From the IMG/VR virus record IMGVR_UViG_3300044695_000792, positions 1 through 32,468 of that record: 32,468 nucleotides of DNA, one strand, 5' to 3'. Position 1 is the first letter of the stretch, and every line of letters begins with the position of its first letter. Shown here piece after piece: positions 1 to 8,410 of the stretch. A program made the position numbers and the translations under genes. The notes below the pieces were generated by a model. The model searched no databases. It was not told where the DNA came from and worked only from the letters and a program-made list of their open reading frames with translations. The DNA comes from a virus.

Positions 1-263
1 TTATTCTCTCAATAGCTAATCAAGTCACTCAAGACTTTAAGACATATATTCAGAATAATGTATCTAATACTGGAGCACTAGCTCAGTCAGTAGTTTACTT
101 TCCTACTGGAGCTATGAGCTTTGAGATCCAGGCAGATGATTACTATAAGTTTCAAGATGAGGGAGTGAGCTCTATAGATGGAGCTAAGTTCAATACTCCT
201 TATTCATTCAGACTTCCATATGTAACTAAGAGTCATGCTATAGCTTTGCAGAAGTGGAAAGGA
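1..263. repeat. Imperfect terminal redundancy, left copy
   Basis: Bases 1-263 match 32206-32468 at 254 of 263 positions without gaps. Mismatches are at 32, 50, 61, 83, 149, 152, 155, 161 and 260. Eight are synonymous third-position changes and one (61) changes Ala to Val. The two copies lie in the same frame of one gene, so this reads as contig ends that overlap on a circle but come from two variants, not as a fixed exact terminal repeat. Confidence 0.85.
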
Positions 264-449
264 TATGATCTCTCTCATGCTTATGCTTCAGCATATGTGA
301 CTAAGCATAAATATGGTATCAAGCCTAAGAACATCACAGCAAATGTCATGACTGATCAAGTGCTAGAGAGAATAGCATCAGATCTGGCAGAGGTCACTGG
401 TTTGATGTTTGAAGTTAAATTCAATAAGAATACAGAAAAATGGCAGTAA
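1..449 (+). CDS. HK97 gp10-like neck/tail-completion protein, 3' part
   Basis: This is the downstream part of a gene whose start lies at 32127 at the other end of the window; codons here begin at base 3. Joined across the ends it makes about 175 residues. The pattern of an N-terminal helix, a central 'GALAQSV' stretch and an aromatic strand (DDYYKFQDEGV) followed by a Gly/Ser/Pro-rich loop resembles HK97 gp10-type proteins, which sit at the head-tail joint and help complete the tail. The ATG at 114 is internal and is not the natural start. The stop overlaps the next start by 10 bases. Family assignment is by motif style only. Confidence 0.6.
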   Translation, partial: ILSIANQVTQDFKTYIQNNVSNTGALAQSVVYFPTGAMSFEIQADDYYKFQDEGVSSIDGAKFNTPYSFRLPYVTKSHAIALQKWKGYDLSHAYASAYVTKHKYGIKPKNITANVMTDQVLERIASDLAEVTGLMFEVKFNKNTEKWQ

Positions 450-1627
450 CTATAAACACTCAGCCTCAGTTAATATCTCCAGCTGGCAACTATTTGACAT
501 TCACCTTTGATAGTGATCAGACAGGACAGCCTAACTTCAGCTTCTATGTAGAGGTATATATTAACAGCTCCTTTCATTCAGCACATACTATCTTTCCTGA
601 GAGTGGGGATAATGGTAGGATAGATGTATCTGGAATACTTAAGACTTATGTTAATTCTCTTATTGTTTCAAGTTCAATAGAACAAGATTACACTAATGCT
701 ATCACAGAATATGCTATAGTAGTCTATGAAAAATATGGCACTCCTCCTATCAATCAAGCGAGTGATACCAGTACTACACTGAAGTTATTCAATGGATCAT
801 TGAGATATCCTAATTTTATTAACTGGGACTATACAATATATGATCCTTCAATAACTCAAGGCAGCTTATTTCTGACTAACTTTCCTAGAAGTGAGAAGCA
901 GTATGTGAGATATGATGAGAATCTATATTTAGGATCATTCATAAGCACTCCAGTACCAGCTGGAACTTATTCTCTAGTCATTGAGTTACTTGATATATCT
1001 GGGAATAGTATAGCCACAGATACTTTCTTTCCTACATTTAGTACTGATTTTATATTGATTAACATAGCTCCTCAGATAATAGTGGCTAATACTATAATTA
1101 CTCAGAATGATTTTGATCAGTGCTATAATTACTACGTTTATATAGATTATGCTGGAGCTTCTAATACTGAGATATACTGGCTATATATGGATCATGACTG
1201 CACTAGATATGATCCTGTGAGATTAACATGGTTAAATAAGTTCGGAGTATGGGATAGCTATACATTTAAGCTCTTATCTCAAGATAGCACAGATGTAACT
1301 TCCTCCAGATATGAAGGAGAGCCTGGAGAATGGGATGGAATAGGTTATAAATATAATCTATCAAAAGGAATGACTAGGACTTATCATAAGAGATCTGTGG
1401 ATAAATTACTGCTTAACTCTGACTGGATGAAGGAAAGAGTGCAGAACTGGTTAGTAAGAGAGCTCTATGAATCTCCTCAAGTTTATATCCAGCAGTCAGA
1501 TGCTACTCTAGAACTTGTTAATGTGACTAATGCTAATTATTTACTGAAGCAAAGGAAGAAAGATGGCTTAATACAGGAAGCTGTATTGATAGAAAAAACG
1601 TATATTAGTAATAGTCAATTACTCTGA
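440..1627 (+). CDS. Tail-tip/baseplate-like structural protein (395 aa)
   Basis: I cannot assign a named family. The protein is long, beta-rich, full of aromatic and Ser/Thr/Asn residues, lacks a signal peptide and lies between the neck gene and other tail genes, so a virion role is likely. A more conserved-looking core is near residues 250-285 (HDCTRYDPVR, WLNKFGVWDSYTF). The C-terminus becomes charged and helical (LLKQRKKDGLIQEAVLIEK). The start overlaps the previous stop by 10 bases, and its own stop overlaps the next start as TGATG, pointing to coupled translation. A baseplate or distal-tail role is inference from position. Confidence 0.6.
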   Translation: MAVTINTQPQLISPAGNYLTFTFDSDQTGQPNFSFYVEVYINSSFHSAHTIFPESGDNGRIDVSGILKTYVNSLIVSSSIEQDYTNAITEYAIVVYEKYGTPPINQASDTSTTLKLFNGSLRYPNFINWDYTIYDPSITQGSLFLTNFPRSEKQYVRYDENLYLGSFISTPVPAGTYSLVIELLDISGNSIATDTFFPTFSTDFILINIAPQIIVANTIITQNDFDQCYNYYVYIDYAGASNTEIYWLYMDHDCTRYDPVRLTWLNKFGVWDSYTFKLLSQDSTDVTSSRYEGEPGEWDGIGYKYNLSKGMTRTYHKRSVDKLLLNSDWMKERVQNWLVRELYESPQVYIQQSDATLELVNVTNANYLLKQRKKDGLIQEAVLIEKTYISNSQLL

Positions 1628-3993
1628 TGGAGCTATATATCAATAATATTCTAGTAGACTTAGATCAAAGGATTCCTTTCCCTCTGACTTATAATATCTC
1701 AGATATTAAGGATCTCAGCTCTAGGAAAGGGAATAACTCTAAGACTATCAGTCTTCCAGGCACTAAGACTAACTATCAGCTGATGCTGAGTGTGTTCAGT
1801 ACTTCTATATCAGATACTTCTGATGTGAGTAGCTCTCAGTTTATTAACTATGATCCTTCAGTCAAAGCTGAGGCCAGATACTATGATGAAGGTATACTTC
1901 AGTTTCAAGGAGTGTGCCAGCTTCAGGAGTGTGTACTTCTGAATGGTACATGGAGCTTTAATATCATTCTGATATCTGAGAGCATAGACTATATATCAAG
2001 GCTAGCAAAGATCAAGGTTAATGAGCTAGGCTGGACTGAGTATGATCATGCATTCACTAGACAGTCTCAGATAGATAGCTGGGATGGAATAGTACAGTAC
2101 AATGGATCTCCTGTTAGTGTATATACATCTCCAGATTGGGATGGCACTGGATACTACTATGGACTTATAGACTATGGATATTCTAGGACTGCTCCAGATT
2201 ACTTTGATGTAGATCAGATCCTTCCTCAAGTTCACTGCTATGAGGTACTAAAGAAAGCTTTTGAATATGCAGAGATATCATGGAGCAGCAACTTTCTAGA
2301 ATCTCAGAGATTTAAAAGGATGCTTCTAGCATGGGGAGGAGGAGATCTTCCTACCATTGATAGTGCTCAAAGCTTGAATGATAGTGCATATACAGCTGAG
2401 CAAAATAATACAAATGGATTTATAATAAGTACTCTTGTTAGTGCCATTGGGAATGCTATAGCATATCTTCCAGATACTAGTGTACAAGATAATTTAGATG
2501 TAACTATAGTACAGGATAATTTAAACCAGGTAGATCTGTTAACTCCGATGAGATTCACAGCAGCATCTGAGGGACTTTTCAATATTAACTACTATGGAGA
2601 TCATGATGTAAATTTCACATTTACAGCTCCCAATGCTATCAGCTATCTAGTATATGGAGACTGGAATGTCAAGCTTCTAGTGTATAAGAATAATATTCTC
2701 ATTTCTGATGATATAGTATACTTTGATTCATTCAATGGAGCTTCAGCTAATATAGCTACTACTATAAGCTTCAACTACAATAGAAATATTAATCTACTTA
2801 TCAATGATACACTAACATTCAAGGTAGTTTATACTCAAATATCTTCACAGATATTAGGGAATGGGTTGAATGGTTTATCTAGTATAGATACTACAATAGA
2901 GGCTTTGACTTCTCAGCTTGATATAGTTAAGACAGTACAGGAGTTTACTCCAGGGGGCACAATATCTCTGACTCCTTTCCTTCCAGATATGGACTGTGCT
3001 ACATTCTTCAAGGGAATAATCACAGCTTTCAATTTATACGTTAAGCCATCAGTGGATGATCCTCAGATCATGGAGATAGAGCCTCTGAATGATTTCTATG
3101 ATGATTCAAGCCAGGCCTTAGTATGGACTGAGATAGTAGATAGATCTAAAGAAATAACAGTGACTCCTACTATAAACTATGCTAGTAAAAATTATGTGTT
3201 TCAATTTGAGAGTGATGATGATTACTTCAATGGAGAATATCTCAATGATGTGGATAAGCAGTATGGAAGTTTTCTGATCCAGTCTCAGAATCAGTTTGCT
3301 ACAGGAGATACTACATTCAAGCTACCATTTGCACAGAAGCTCCTTGTTAAGATTCCATTTAATGAAACGACATACACAGATCTCATAGTACCTAGAACTT
3401 TTCAAGTGAAATTCAATGAGGATGGAAGCAGTGAAGTAGTGTATAAGAAAGGAAAGCCTTTCCTGGTACAGCTAGGACCAATGACTACAGGAGACTGGTA
3501 TCATGTGGATGAGCTAGGGACTGCATATCTTAATACTACATATCCATATGTAGGACATCTAGACTCACTCACAGCTCCGACATTTGATTTCAACTGGGGA
3601 GCTCCATACTTTGTATACTGGCAGACAGCAAGCTATACTACCAATAACTTATACAACTATCATGAGAAATTCCTTAAGGAGATCATCTCTCCATTTGGAA
3701 AGAAAGTAGATCTATCAGTGAAGCTAGATGCTGCTTTGATTAATGTGCTTGATTTTAAGAAACTTATTAACATTGATGGAGTAGTATACAGGCTTCAGAA
3801 AGTATCTGACTATGACAGCACTAAATTAGATACTACAAAAATAGAACTGATTCGCATATTAGAAGGAGATAGTATAGGAACGAATACTCCAGCTATTCCT
3901 TTTAATCCATTTGAAAGACTAGATATAAGACGTACAGAGGATGGAATAGATAGAGAGACTGAGGATGGAATAGATAAAAGAAGGACAGAATAA
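1627..3993 (+). CDS. Large tail-tip/baseplate protein (788 aa)
   Basis: A long structural protein of the tail region. Residues about 33-50 carry a Lys/Gly-rich motif (RKGNNSKTISLPGTKTN) of the kind I associate with large tail-tip or tail-spike hub proteins of Bacteroidota phages. The rest is mostly beta-rich, with a region around residues 430-520 (TPGGTISLTPFLPDMDCATFFKG) that may be the hub core. The C-terminus ends in a charged 8-residue repeat (TEDGIDRE, TEDGIDKR). It overlaps both neighbours by a single base (TGATG, TAATG). It could be a tail-associated lysin or receptor-binding hub; I see no clear catalytic motif. Confidence 0.6.
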   Translation: MELYINNILVDLDQRIPFPLTYNISDIKDLSSRKGNNSKTISLPGTKTNYQLMLSVFSTSISDTSDVSSSQFINYDPSVKAEARYYDEGILQFQGVCQLQECVLLNGTWSFNIILISESIDYISRLAKIKVNELGWTEYDHAFTRQSQIDSWDGIVQYNGSPVSVYTSPDWDGTGYYYGLIDYGYSRTAPDYFDVDQILPQVHCYEVLKKAFEYAEISWSSNFLESQRFKRMLLAWGGGDLPTIDSAQSLNDSAYTAEQNNTNGFIISTLVSAIGNAIAYLPDTSVQDNLDVTIVQDNLNQVDLLTPMRFTAASEGLFNINYYGDHDVNFTFTAPNAISYLVYGDWNVKLLVYKNNILISDDIVYFDSFNGASANIATTISFNYNRNINLLINDTLTFKVVYTQISSQILGNGLNGLSSIDTTIEALTSQLDIVKTVQEFTPGGTISLTPFLPDMDCATFFKGIITAFNLYVKPSVDDPQIMEIEPLNDFYDDSSQALVWTEIVDRSKEITVTPTINYASKNYVFQFESDDDYFNGEYLNDVDKQYGSFLIQSQNQFATGDTTFKLPFAQKLLVKIPFNETTYTDLIVPRTFQVKFNEDGSSEVVYKKGKPFLVQLGPMTTGDWYHVDELGTAYLNTTYPYVGHLDSLTAPTFDFNWGAPYFVYWQTASYTTNNLYNYHEKFLKEIISPFGKKVDLSVKLDAALINVLDFKKLINIDGVVYRLQKVSDYDSTKLDTTKIELIRILEGDSIGTNTPAIPFNPFERLDIRRTEDGIDRETEDGIDKRRTE
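3937..3976 (+). repeat. 24-bp tandem repeat at the 3' end of the 788-aa gene
   Basis: The 16-mer gaggatggaatagata occurs at 3937-3952 and again at 3961-3976, a 24-base period that encodes two copies of TEDGID plus two charged residues. It is in frame, so copy number could change without breaking the gene. Confidence 0.8.
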
Positions 3994-4604
3994 TGGCAAA
4001 GAAAATATCACAGCTAACTTTAGCGACAACTATGCAGAATGGGGATCTATTAGAGATCTCTAGAGATAATGGAGTAGGAGGATATGACTCCAGGAGAATT
4101 CCTTTTTCAAATTTTAAGGCTGCAATACCTAGTAATCCTAGGACTATAGATATGGTTACTGGATCTAATGTCACAGGCACTTTGACTAAGACTATCTCTG
4201 CTAGCATATTGATTCCAGCTAATACTTTGACAGCTACAACTGTAATAGAAATAACATGGAGAGCTATTAGAGTTAGTGGTACAGCTGGAGGTATTACTCC
4301 AGATGTTTATGTCAATACTAGTAATTCACTAAGTGGAGCTACTTTATTAGCTACTATTCCTACTTTAACTGTTAGTAATTATATCTCTCAAGGTATTAGA
4401 AGTATCTTCTGTAATACTTCATCTAATCAGTGGACAGTAATGAACTCAGGAGCTGTAGTAGGAACTGACTATGTCAATACTGGAGCTAATAGTGTACTGA
4501 CAGTGAATGAAGCTTCAGATAATTATTTAATATTTGCACTCCAGCTAGGTAATACAGGAGATACTAGTGTAGTACAATTTGCTCATGCGACTATATATGA
4601 ATAA
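3993..4604 (+). CDS. Tail fibre / receptor-binding-like protein (203 aa)
   Basis: The N-terminal 45 residues (KISQLT, DLLEISRDNG, SRRIPFSNFK) look like the virion-anchoring segment found on many phage fibre proteins. The remaining 155 residues are rich in Thr, Ser, Asn and Gly and alternate hydrophobic residues in the manner of a beta-sandwich tip domain. Its C-terminal half resembles in style the protein at 15627-16304 (ILIPANT..., Thr-rich strands), so the phage may carry two binding heads. The start overlaps the previous stop (TAATG). The exact receptor and fold are not visible. Confidence 0.55.
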   Translation: MAKKISQLTLATTMQNGDLLEISRDNGVGGYDSRRIPFSNFKAAIPSNPRTIDMVTGSNVTGTLTKTISASILIPANTLTATTVIEITWRAIRVSGTAGGITPDVYVNTSNSLSGATLLATIPTLTVSNYISQGIRSIFCNTSSNQWTVMNSGAVVGTDYVNTGANSVLTVNEASDNYLIFALQLGNTGDTSVVQFAHATIYE

Positions 4605-4833
4605 TTTAATTAAGATAAATAATGGCTTTGTTATGAATAACAAGAGCTATATATTTGAGCAGTTCGATAGTATTCACACTGAGGAGCCAGATCTAGTATC
4701 TTATCAGATAGTTAGCTCTTCTCAGGTATTTGTAGGAACTGATGGAGGTATCATTCTCCTGGATCTAAGCTTCACCATAGATGGAGTAGCTTATAATGAT
4801 ATATATGATTTTATAACTCAATTATTTAACTAA
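4597..4833 (+). CDS. Small hypothetical tail-region protein (78 aa)
   Basis: I do not recognise this protein. I chose the ATG at 4597, inside the previous gene's last codons (ATGAATAA), over the earlier ATG at 4579 because the same ATGAATAA arrangement starts the portal gene at 12531. The product is short, mixed alpha/beta and acidic (EQFDSIHTEEPDL, GTDGGIILLDL). Its place among tail genes suggests a minor virion or tail-assembly role, without direct evidence. Confidence 0.55.
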   Translation: MNNLIKINNGFVMNNKSYIFEQFDSIHTEEPDLVSYQIVSSSQVFVGTDGGIILLDLSFTIDGVAYNDIYDFITQLFN

Positions 4834-4834
4834 G

Positions 4835-5086
4835 ATGGATTACAAAAAAGGATCATTTTTGCAAGTGGGAGCTGGTACTTTTACTGGCAGATTTCAAGCG
4901 TTTAAATTGATAACTGATGCAACTATCACAGGAATCACAGATAGTGTAACTAGAGAAAGTGCTGTATCTAAGTATATTAGTGATGCTAGATCAGCTATCA
5001 AGGCTGGAGCTACAATAGCTGCAAGGGATGGAGCATTCATGAAATCAGTAACTATATCTGGAGGGACTATAGAAATAATATTCTAA
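4835..5086 (+). CDS. Small hypothetical protein upstream of the tape measure (83 aa)
   Basis: Not recognised. It starts one base after the previous stop and ends one base before the tape-measure ATG. The sequence has a Gly-rich beta-like start (SFLQVGAGTFTGRFQAF), a central helix (ESAVSKYISDARSAIKAGA) and a beta-like end (SVTISGGTIEIIF). The position directly before the tape measure would suit a small tail protein or assembly factor; this is inference. Confidence 0.5.
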   Translation: MDYKKGSFLQVGAGTFTGRFQAFKLITDATITGITDSVTRESAVSKYISDARSAIKAGATIAARDGAFMKSVTISGGTIEIIF

Positions 5087-5087
5087 G

Positions 5088-7757
5088 ATGGCAAATAAGG
5101 AAGCAGTATTCACGCTAAGAGTTAACACTGGTAATAGTGTTAAGGATGTGCAGAGCTTTGATGCTGCTGTGCAGAACTTGAATAAAGACATTCAAGAGGT
5201 GCAGCAAACTGCTTCCAGTGGCACTGGGATAGATTCCTTTGATGCTAGACTTCAAGAGCTTAATGCTAGAGTAGAGGCTGGAGGTCTGACTATGAGACAA
5301 ATGACTCAAGTCATGAAGGAATATCAGAACATAGCAGCTCAGGCTGGAATGGAATCTCCTATAGGCCAGCAAGCTATACAGAGTGCATCTCAATTAAAGG
5401 ATACAATAGGAGATCTCAAGGCAGCAACTACAGCTCTATCTTCTGACTTTGTAGGACTTGATACAGCACTAGCTGGAGTAGAAACAGGAGCAGCAGTATT
5501 CCAGGGATTTGAGAGTGCAGTGGCTTTGACTGGAGTAGAGAGTGAGGCACTCATGCAGACTATGGTCAAGCTACAAGCTGTACAGGGATTAGTTAATGCA
5601 GCTACTACAGTAGCAAATAAACTCAATACTGACTCAGTACTAGGAATAAAACTAAGATCCTTCTATGAGAAAGCATATTCTGTAGTAGTAGGAGAAAGTA
5701 CTGGAGCACTTAAAGGATTGAGAGTAGCTATGGCAGCTACAGGAATAGGAGCTCTAATCATTGGTATAGTGGCCTTGATAAGTAACTTCCAGAGCTTAAC
5801 TGATGCAATAGGACTGACAAGTGAATCTCAGAGAGCACTAGATGCCAGCATGGATGCATACGCTAAAGGAGCAGAGGAAGCTACTCAGAAAACTTCTGAG
5901 ATGGAAGCACAGTTCGCACTGGCTGAGAAAGGAGTGATTTCTAAGGAGGAAGCACTACAATTCTATAATGATACTCTAGGAGATTCATTAGGAGCTGCTA
6001 CATCTTTGAATGAAGCTGAGCAGATATATCTAGATAAGAAAGATGCATTCATAAAGTCTACAGCTGAGAGAGCTCAAGCTCAGGAATTATTCTCTTTAGC
6101 TGCTAAGGAAAGTGCAGAGGCCTTTAAGCAGAAGCTACAAGTAGAACAAGATGCTGGATTAGATTATTTTTCTAAACTAGTAGGTACAGCAGCAGATGTA
6201 GCTGAGTATGTGGCTACTGGGGATGAGGAATTCAATAGATCTGCTAAGGTAAGAAAAGCAGTGAATGAAGAGCTCACAGCAAACATAGAGGAAGGATCTA
6301 ATAAAAGAATAGCTGCATACCAGAAAGAGGGGCAGAGATTACTAGAATCAGCAACAAATAGAGAGAAAGATGCTGGAATAGCATCCCAATCTGAGACAGC
6401 TAAGAACATGGCAGCTGAAGCAGCGGAGAAAGCAGAGAAAGCTAGAGAGGAAGCAAGGAAAAAAAGAGAGAAAGCAGCTGAGGAACGTAGGAGAAAAGCA
6501 GAGAAAGCAGCAGAAGAGGCTAAAAGAGCAGCTGAAGAGGCAGCAAAAATAGAAAGAGACAGGCTTGCTAACTTATTAAAGCTTCAACAAGAGTATTTAT
6601 TACAGATACAGCAAACAGAAAGTGAGTATCAAGATAGTTTATTGAGTGCTCAAGAGCAAGAGACTAATGCAGTTCTAGATAAATATTTTGTATTGATACA
6701 AAGAGCTAAGGAATATGGACAGGATACTAAGATCCTGGAGCAAGCAAGGACAGCAGCACTCTTAGAAATCACTAAGAAATATAATGAGGAAGCTATAGCA
6801 GCACAAAAAGAAACAGATCAGACTAAAAAAGATCTACTTCAAGCTTATCAAGACATAGTCTCTGATGATCTAGATCAGCAAGTTCTAGACTTAGAGAGAT
6901 CTCAAGAGGATCAAGCTAAGGCACTAGCTGAAGGACTAGCAGCTGGAGTGATTACTCAAGAGCAGTACATGAATGCTCAGCTAGTATTAGAGAATGAATA
7001 CAATGCTAAGCTTCAGGAAGTAGTAGATGCTAGAAAAAAAATAGAAGAGGATGCAGATAAAGCTTTATTTGAGAGCAAAGTAGCTAGGGCAGAGAAAGCA
7101 ATAGAGATAACACAGGGAGCTCTTGATAGTTTATCAGCTATCAATGCAGCTATTAATCAAGCTCAAGAGAATCAGATAGCAGAAGCACAAGCTCAAGCAG
7201 AGGAGCAGAAGTCTATCTATGATAAACAGCAAGCAGAGGAGCTGGCCAATACTGCACTAACTGAGGAGCAGAGAAAAGCTATAGATGAGAAGTATAATAA
7301 GCTAAGATATCAAGCTGATCTCAAAGCATTCCAGGAAGAGGATAAGCTAAAGAAACAACAATTCGAGAGAGATAAGGCATTCAAGATAGCACAGATAGCT
7401 ATTGATACAGCCAGTGCTATAGTTAAATCAGTAGCTGCATCTCCTACTACATTCGGACTTCCTTTCTCAGCATTTGCACTAGCTACAGGAGTAGCACAAG
7501 CAGCAGCAGTAGCATCTACTCAGTATAAGAGTGCAGCTCCTCCTTCAATGGCTGGAGGAAGTGCTGGATCAATGACTGGAGCTGGAGCAAGTACATTCAC
7601 AGCAGCTAATACTAATACTCAGCAAACTAATCTAAGTGATGTGCTAGGACAGGGAGGAACTGGTCAGCCTGTAATGAATAAAGTATATGTATTAGAAAGT
7701 GATATCACTACTACTCAGAATAAGGTATCTGTCCAGGAGCAGCTGTCAACTTATTAA
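5088..7757 (+). CDS. Tail tape measure protein (889 aa)
   Basis: The protein sets tail length and is threaded inside the tail tube. Evidence is its size, an N-terminal coiled-coil region, a hydrophobic segment near residues 210-235 (AATGIGALIIGIVALISNF), a very long charged Ala/Glu/Lys coiled coil around 430-520, further Gln/Glu-rich helices to about 760, and a hydrophobic Gly/Ala-rich segment near 770-810. With about 0.15 nm per residue, 889 residues would fit a tail of roughly 130 nm. The C-terminal 47 bases overlap the end of the minus-strand gene. The call is secure in kind; cleavage products cannot be told. Confidence 0.88.
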   Translation: MANKEAVFTLRVNTGNSVKDVQSFDAAVQNLNKDIQEVQQTASSGTGIDSFDARLQELNARVEAGGLTMRQMTQVMKEYQNIAAQAGMESPIGQQAIQSASQLKDTIGDLKAATTALSSDFVGLDTALAGVETGAAVFQGFESAVALTGVESEALMQTMVKLQAVQGLVNAATTVANKLNTDSVLGIKLRSFYEKAYSVVVGESTGALKGLRVAMAATGIGALIIGIVALISNFQSLTDAIGLTSESQRALDASMDAYAKGAEEATQKTSEMEAQFALAEKGVISKEEALQFYNDTLGDSLGAATSLNEAEQIYLDKKDAFIKSTAERAQAQELFSLAAKESAEAFKQKLQVEQDAGLDYFSKLVGTAADVAEYVATGDEEFNRSAKVRKAVNEELTANIEEGSNKRIAAYQKEGQRLLESATNREKDAGIASQSETAKNMAAEAAEKAEKAREEARKKREKAAEERRRKAEKAAEEAKRAAEEAAKIERDRLANLLKLQQEYLLQIQQTESEYQDSLLSAQEQETNAVLDKYFVLIQRAKEYGQDTKILEQARTAALLEITKKYNEEAIAAQKETDQTKKDLLQAYQDIVSDDLDQQVLDLERSQEDQAKALAEGLAAGVITQEQYMNAQLVLENEYNAKLQEVVDARKKIEEDADKALFESKVARAEKAIEITQGALDSLSAINAAINQAQENQIAEAQAQAEEQKSIYDKQQAEELANTALTEEQRKAIDEKYNKLRYQADLKAFQEEDKLKKQQFERDKAFKIAQIAIDTASAIVKSVAASPTTFGLPFSAFALATGVAQAAAVASTQYKSAAPPSMAGGSAGSMTGAGASTFTAANTNTQQTNLSDVLGQGGTGQPVMNKVYVLESDITTTQNKVSVQEQLSTY

Positions 7758-8385
7758 GGAAGTTCATTCCAGTTTTAAGCTTGAATCCATCTCCTATAGA
7801 GAAGCAGCCGAAATCATTAAGGAATCTCTCTGCCATGTTTATCTTAGGATCATTCAGTTTTAAGTTAGTCCCTGGAATAGATGGAAGAGCATATACATTC
7901 CAGTATAGAGACTTTATAAAATGGTTATGATCTTTCCAGTCAATGCTATTGAATAACTCTATTAACATCTTAGAATTAAACATCATAGGCTGATGACATT
8001 CATAGTTATTAATAGGGAATTCATTGAATTGGAGAAAGCCTAGAGTATTCTGTGCAGCTTGCTGATAATGTGGAGCATGAGTGCTATTGACTTCAAGCTG
8101 TCCATTGAATATAGATCTTCCAGGATTAAAGTTTTGATTAATGAAAAAATCATCATTCATATAGATGAAATCTCCTCCGATCTCCTTAGCAAAGAGTAAG
8201 ATCTTATCTGTCACATCACAGCCTCTATGAGCTAATGACTTTTTATGCTTGATGCAATCAGCTTCAGTCACTCTATCTCCTATAGTAAAGATCTGAGCTT
8301 TAGGATCTGCTAGAAGCACTGACTTAATAGAGAGCTTGATATCCAGATCATGATTAGCTCTAATGTATGGATAGACATAAACCAT
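7711..8385 (-). CDS. Stealth-like sugar-phosphate transferase / glycosyltransferase (224 aa)
   Basis: This is the only minus-strand gene. The start (8385) is chosen because a promoter box lies just before it and the N-terminus then reads MVYVYPYIR, a typical first strand of a nucleotide-sugar enzyme, followed by LKLSIKS-like helix and AQIFTIGD. Residues 73-82 read FIYMNDDFFI, close to the YLNDDFFF core of Stealth CR2 proteins, which transfer sugar phosphates to capsule or surface glycans. CHQPM at 130-134 resembles the later Stealth CR3 His-Pro motif. It is shorter than bacterial Stealth enzymes (about 300 or more). It converges on the tape measure with 47 bp overlap and diverges from the protease. 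Glycan conversion of the host surface or of virions is inference. Confidence 0.65.
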   Translation of the reverse strand: MVYVYPYIRANHDLDIKLSIKSVLLADPKAQIFTIGDRVTEADCIKHKKSLAHRGCDVTDKILLFAKEIGGDFIYMNDDFFINQNFNPGRSIFNGQLEVNSTHAPHYQQAAQNTLGFLQFNEFPINNYECHQPMMFNSKMLIELFNSIDWKDHNHFIKSLYWNVYALPSIPGTNLKLNDPKINMAERFLNDFGCFSIGDGFKLKTGMNFLNKLTAAPGQIPYSE

Positions 8386-8389
8386 AGAA

Positions 8390-8397
8390 CAAATATA
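8390..8397 (-). promoter_or_regulatory. Bacteroidota-type -7 box for the minus-strand gene
   Basis: Read on the minus strand, this is TATATTTG, an exact TAnnTTTG match, ending five bases before the A of the ATG at 8385. Such boxes normally lie about 4-7 bases before the transcript start, so the mRNA may have almost no leader. I see no clear -33 TTG partner in the divergent protease start. Confidence 0.6.
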
Positions 8398-8410
8398 CAT
8401 AATATAACGT

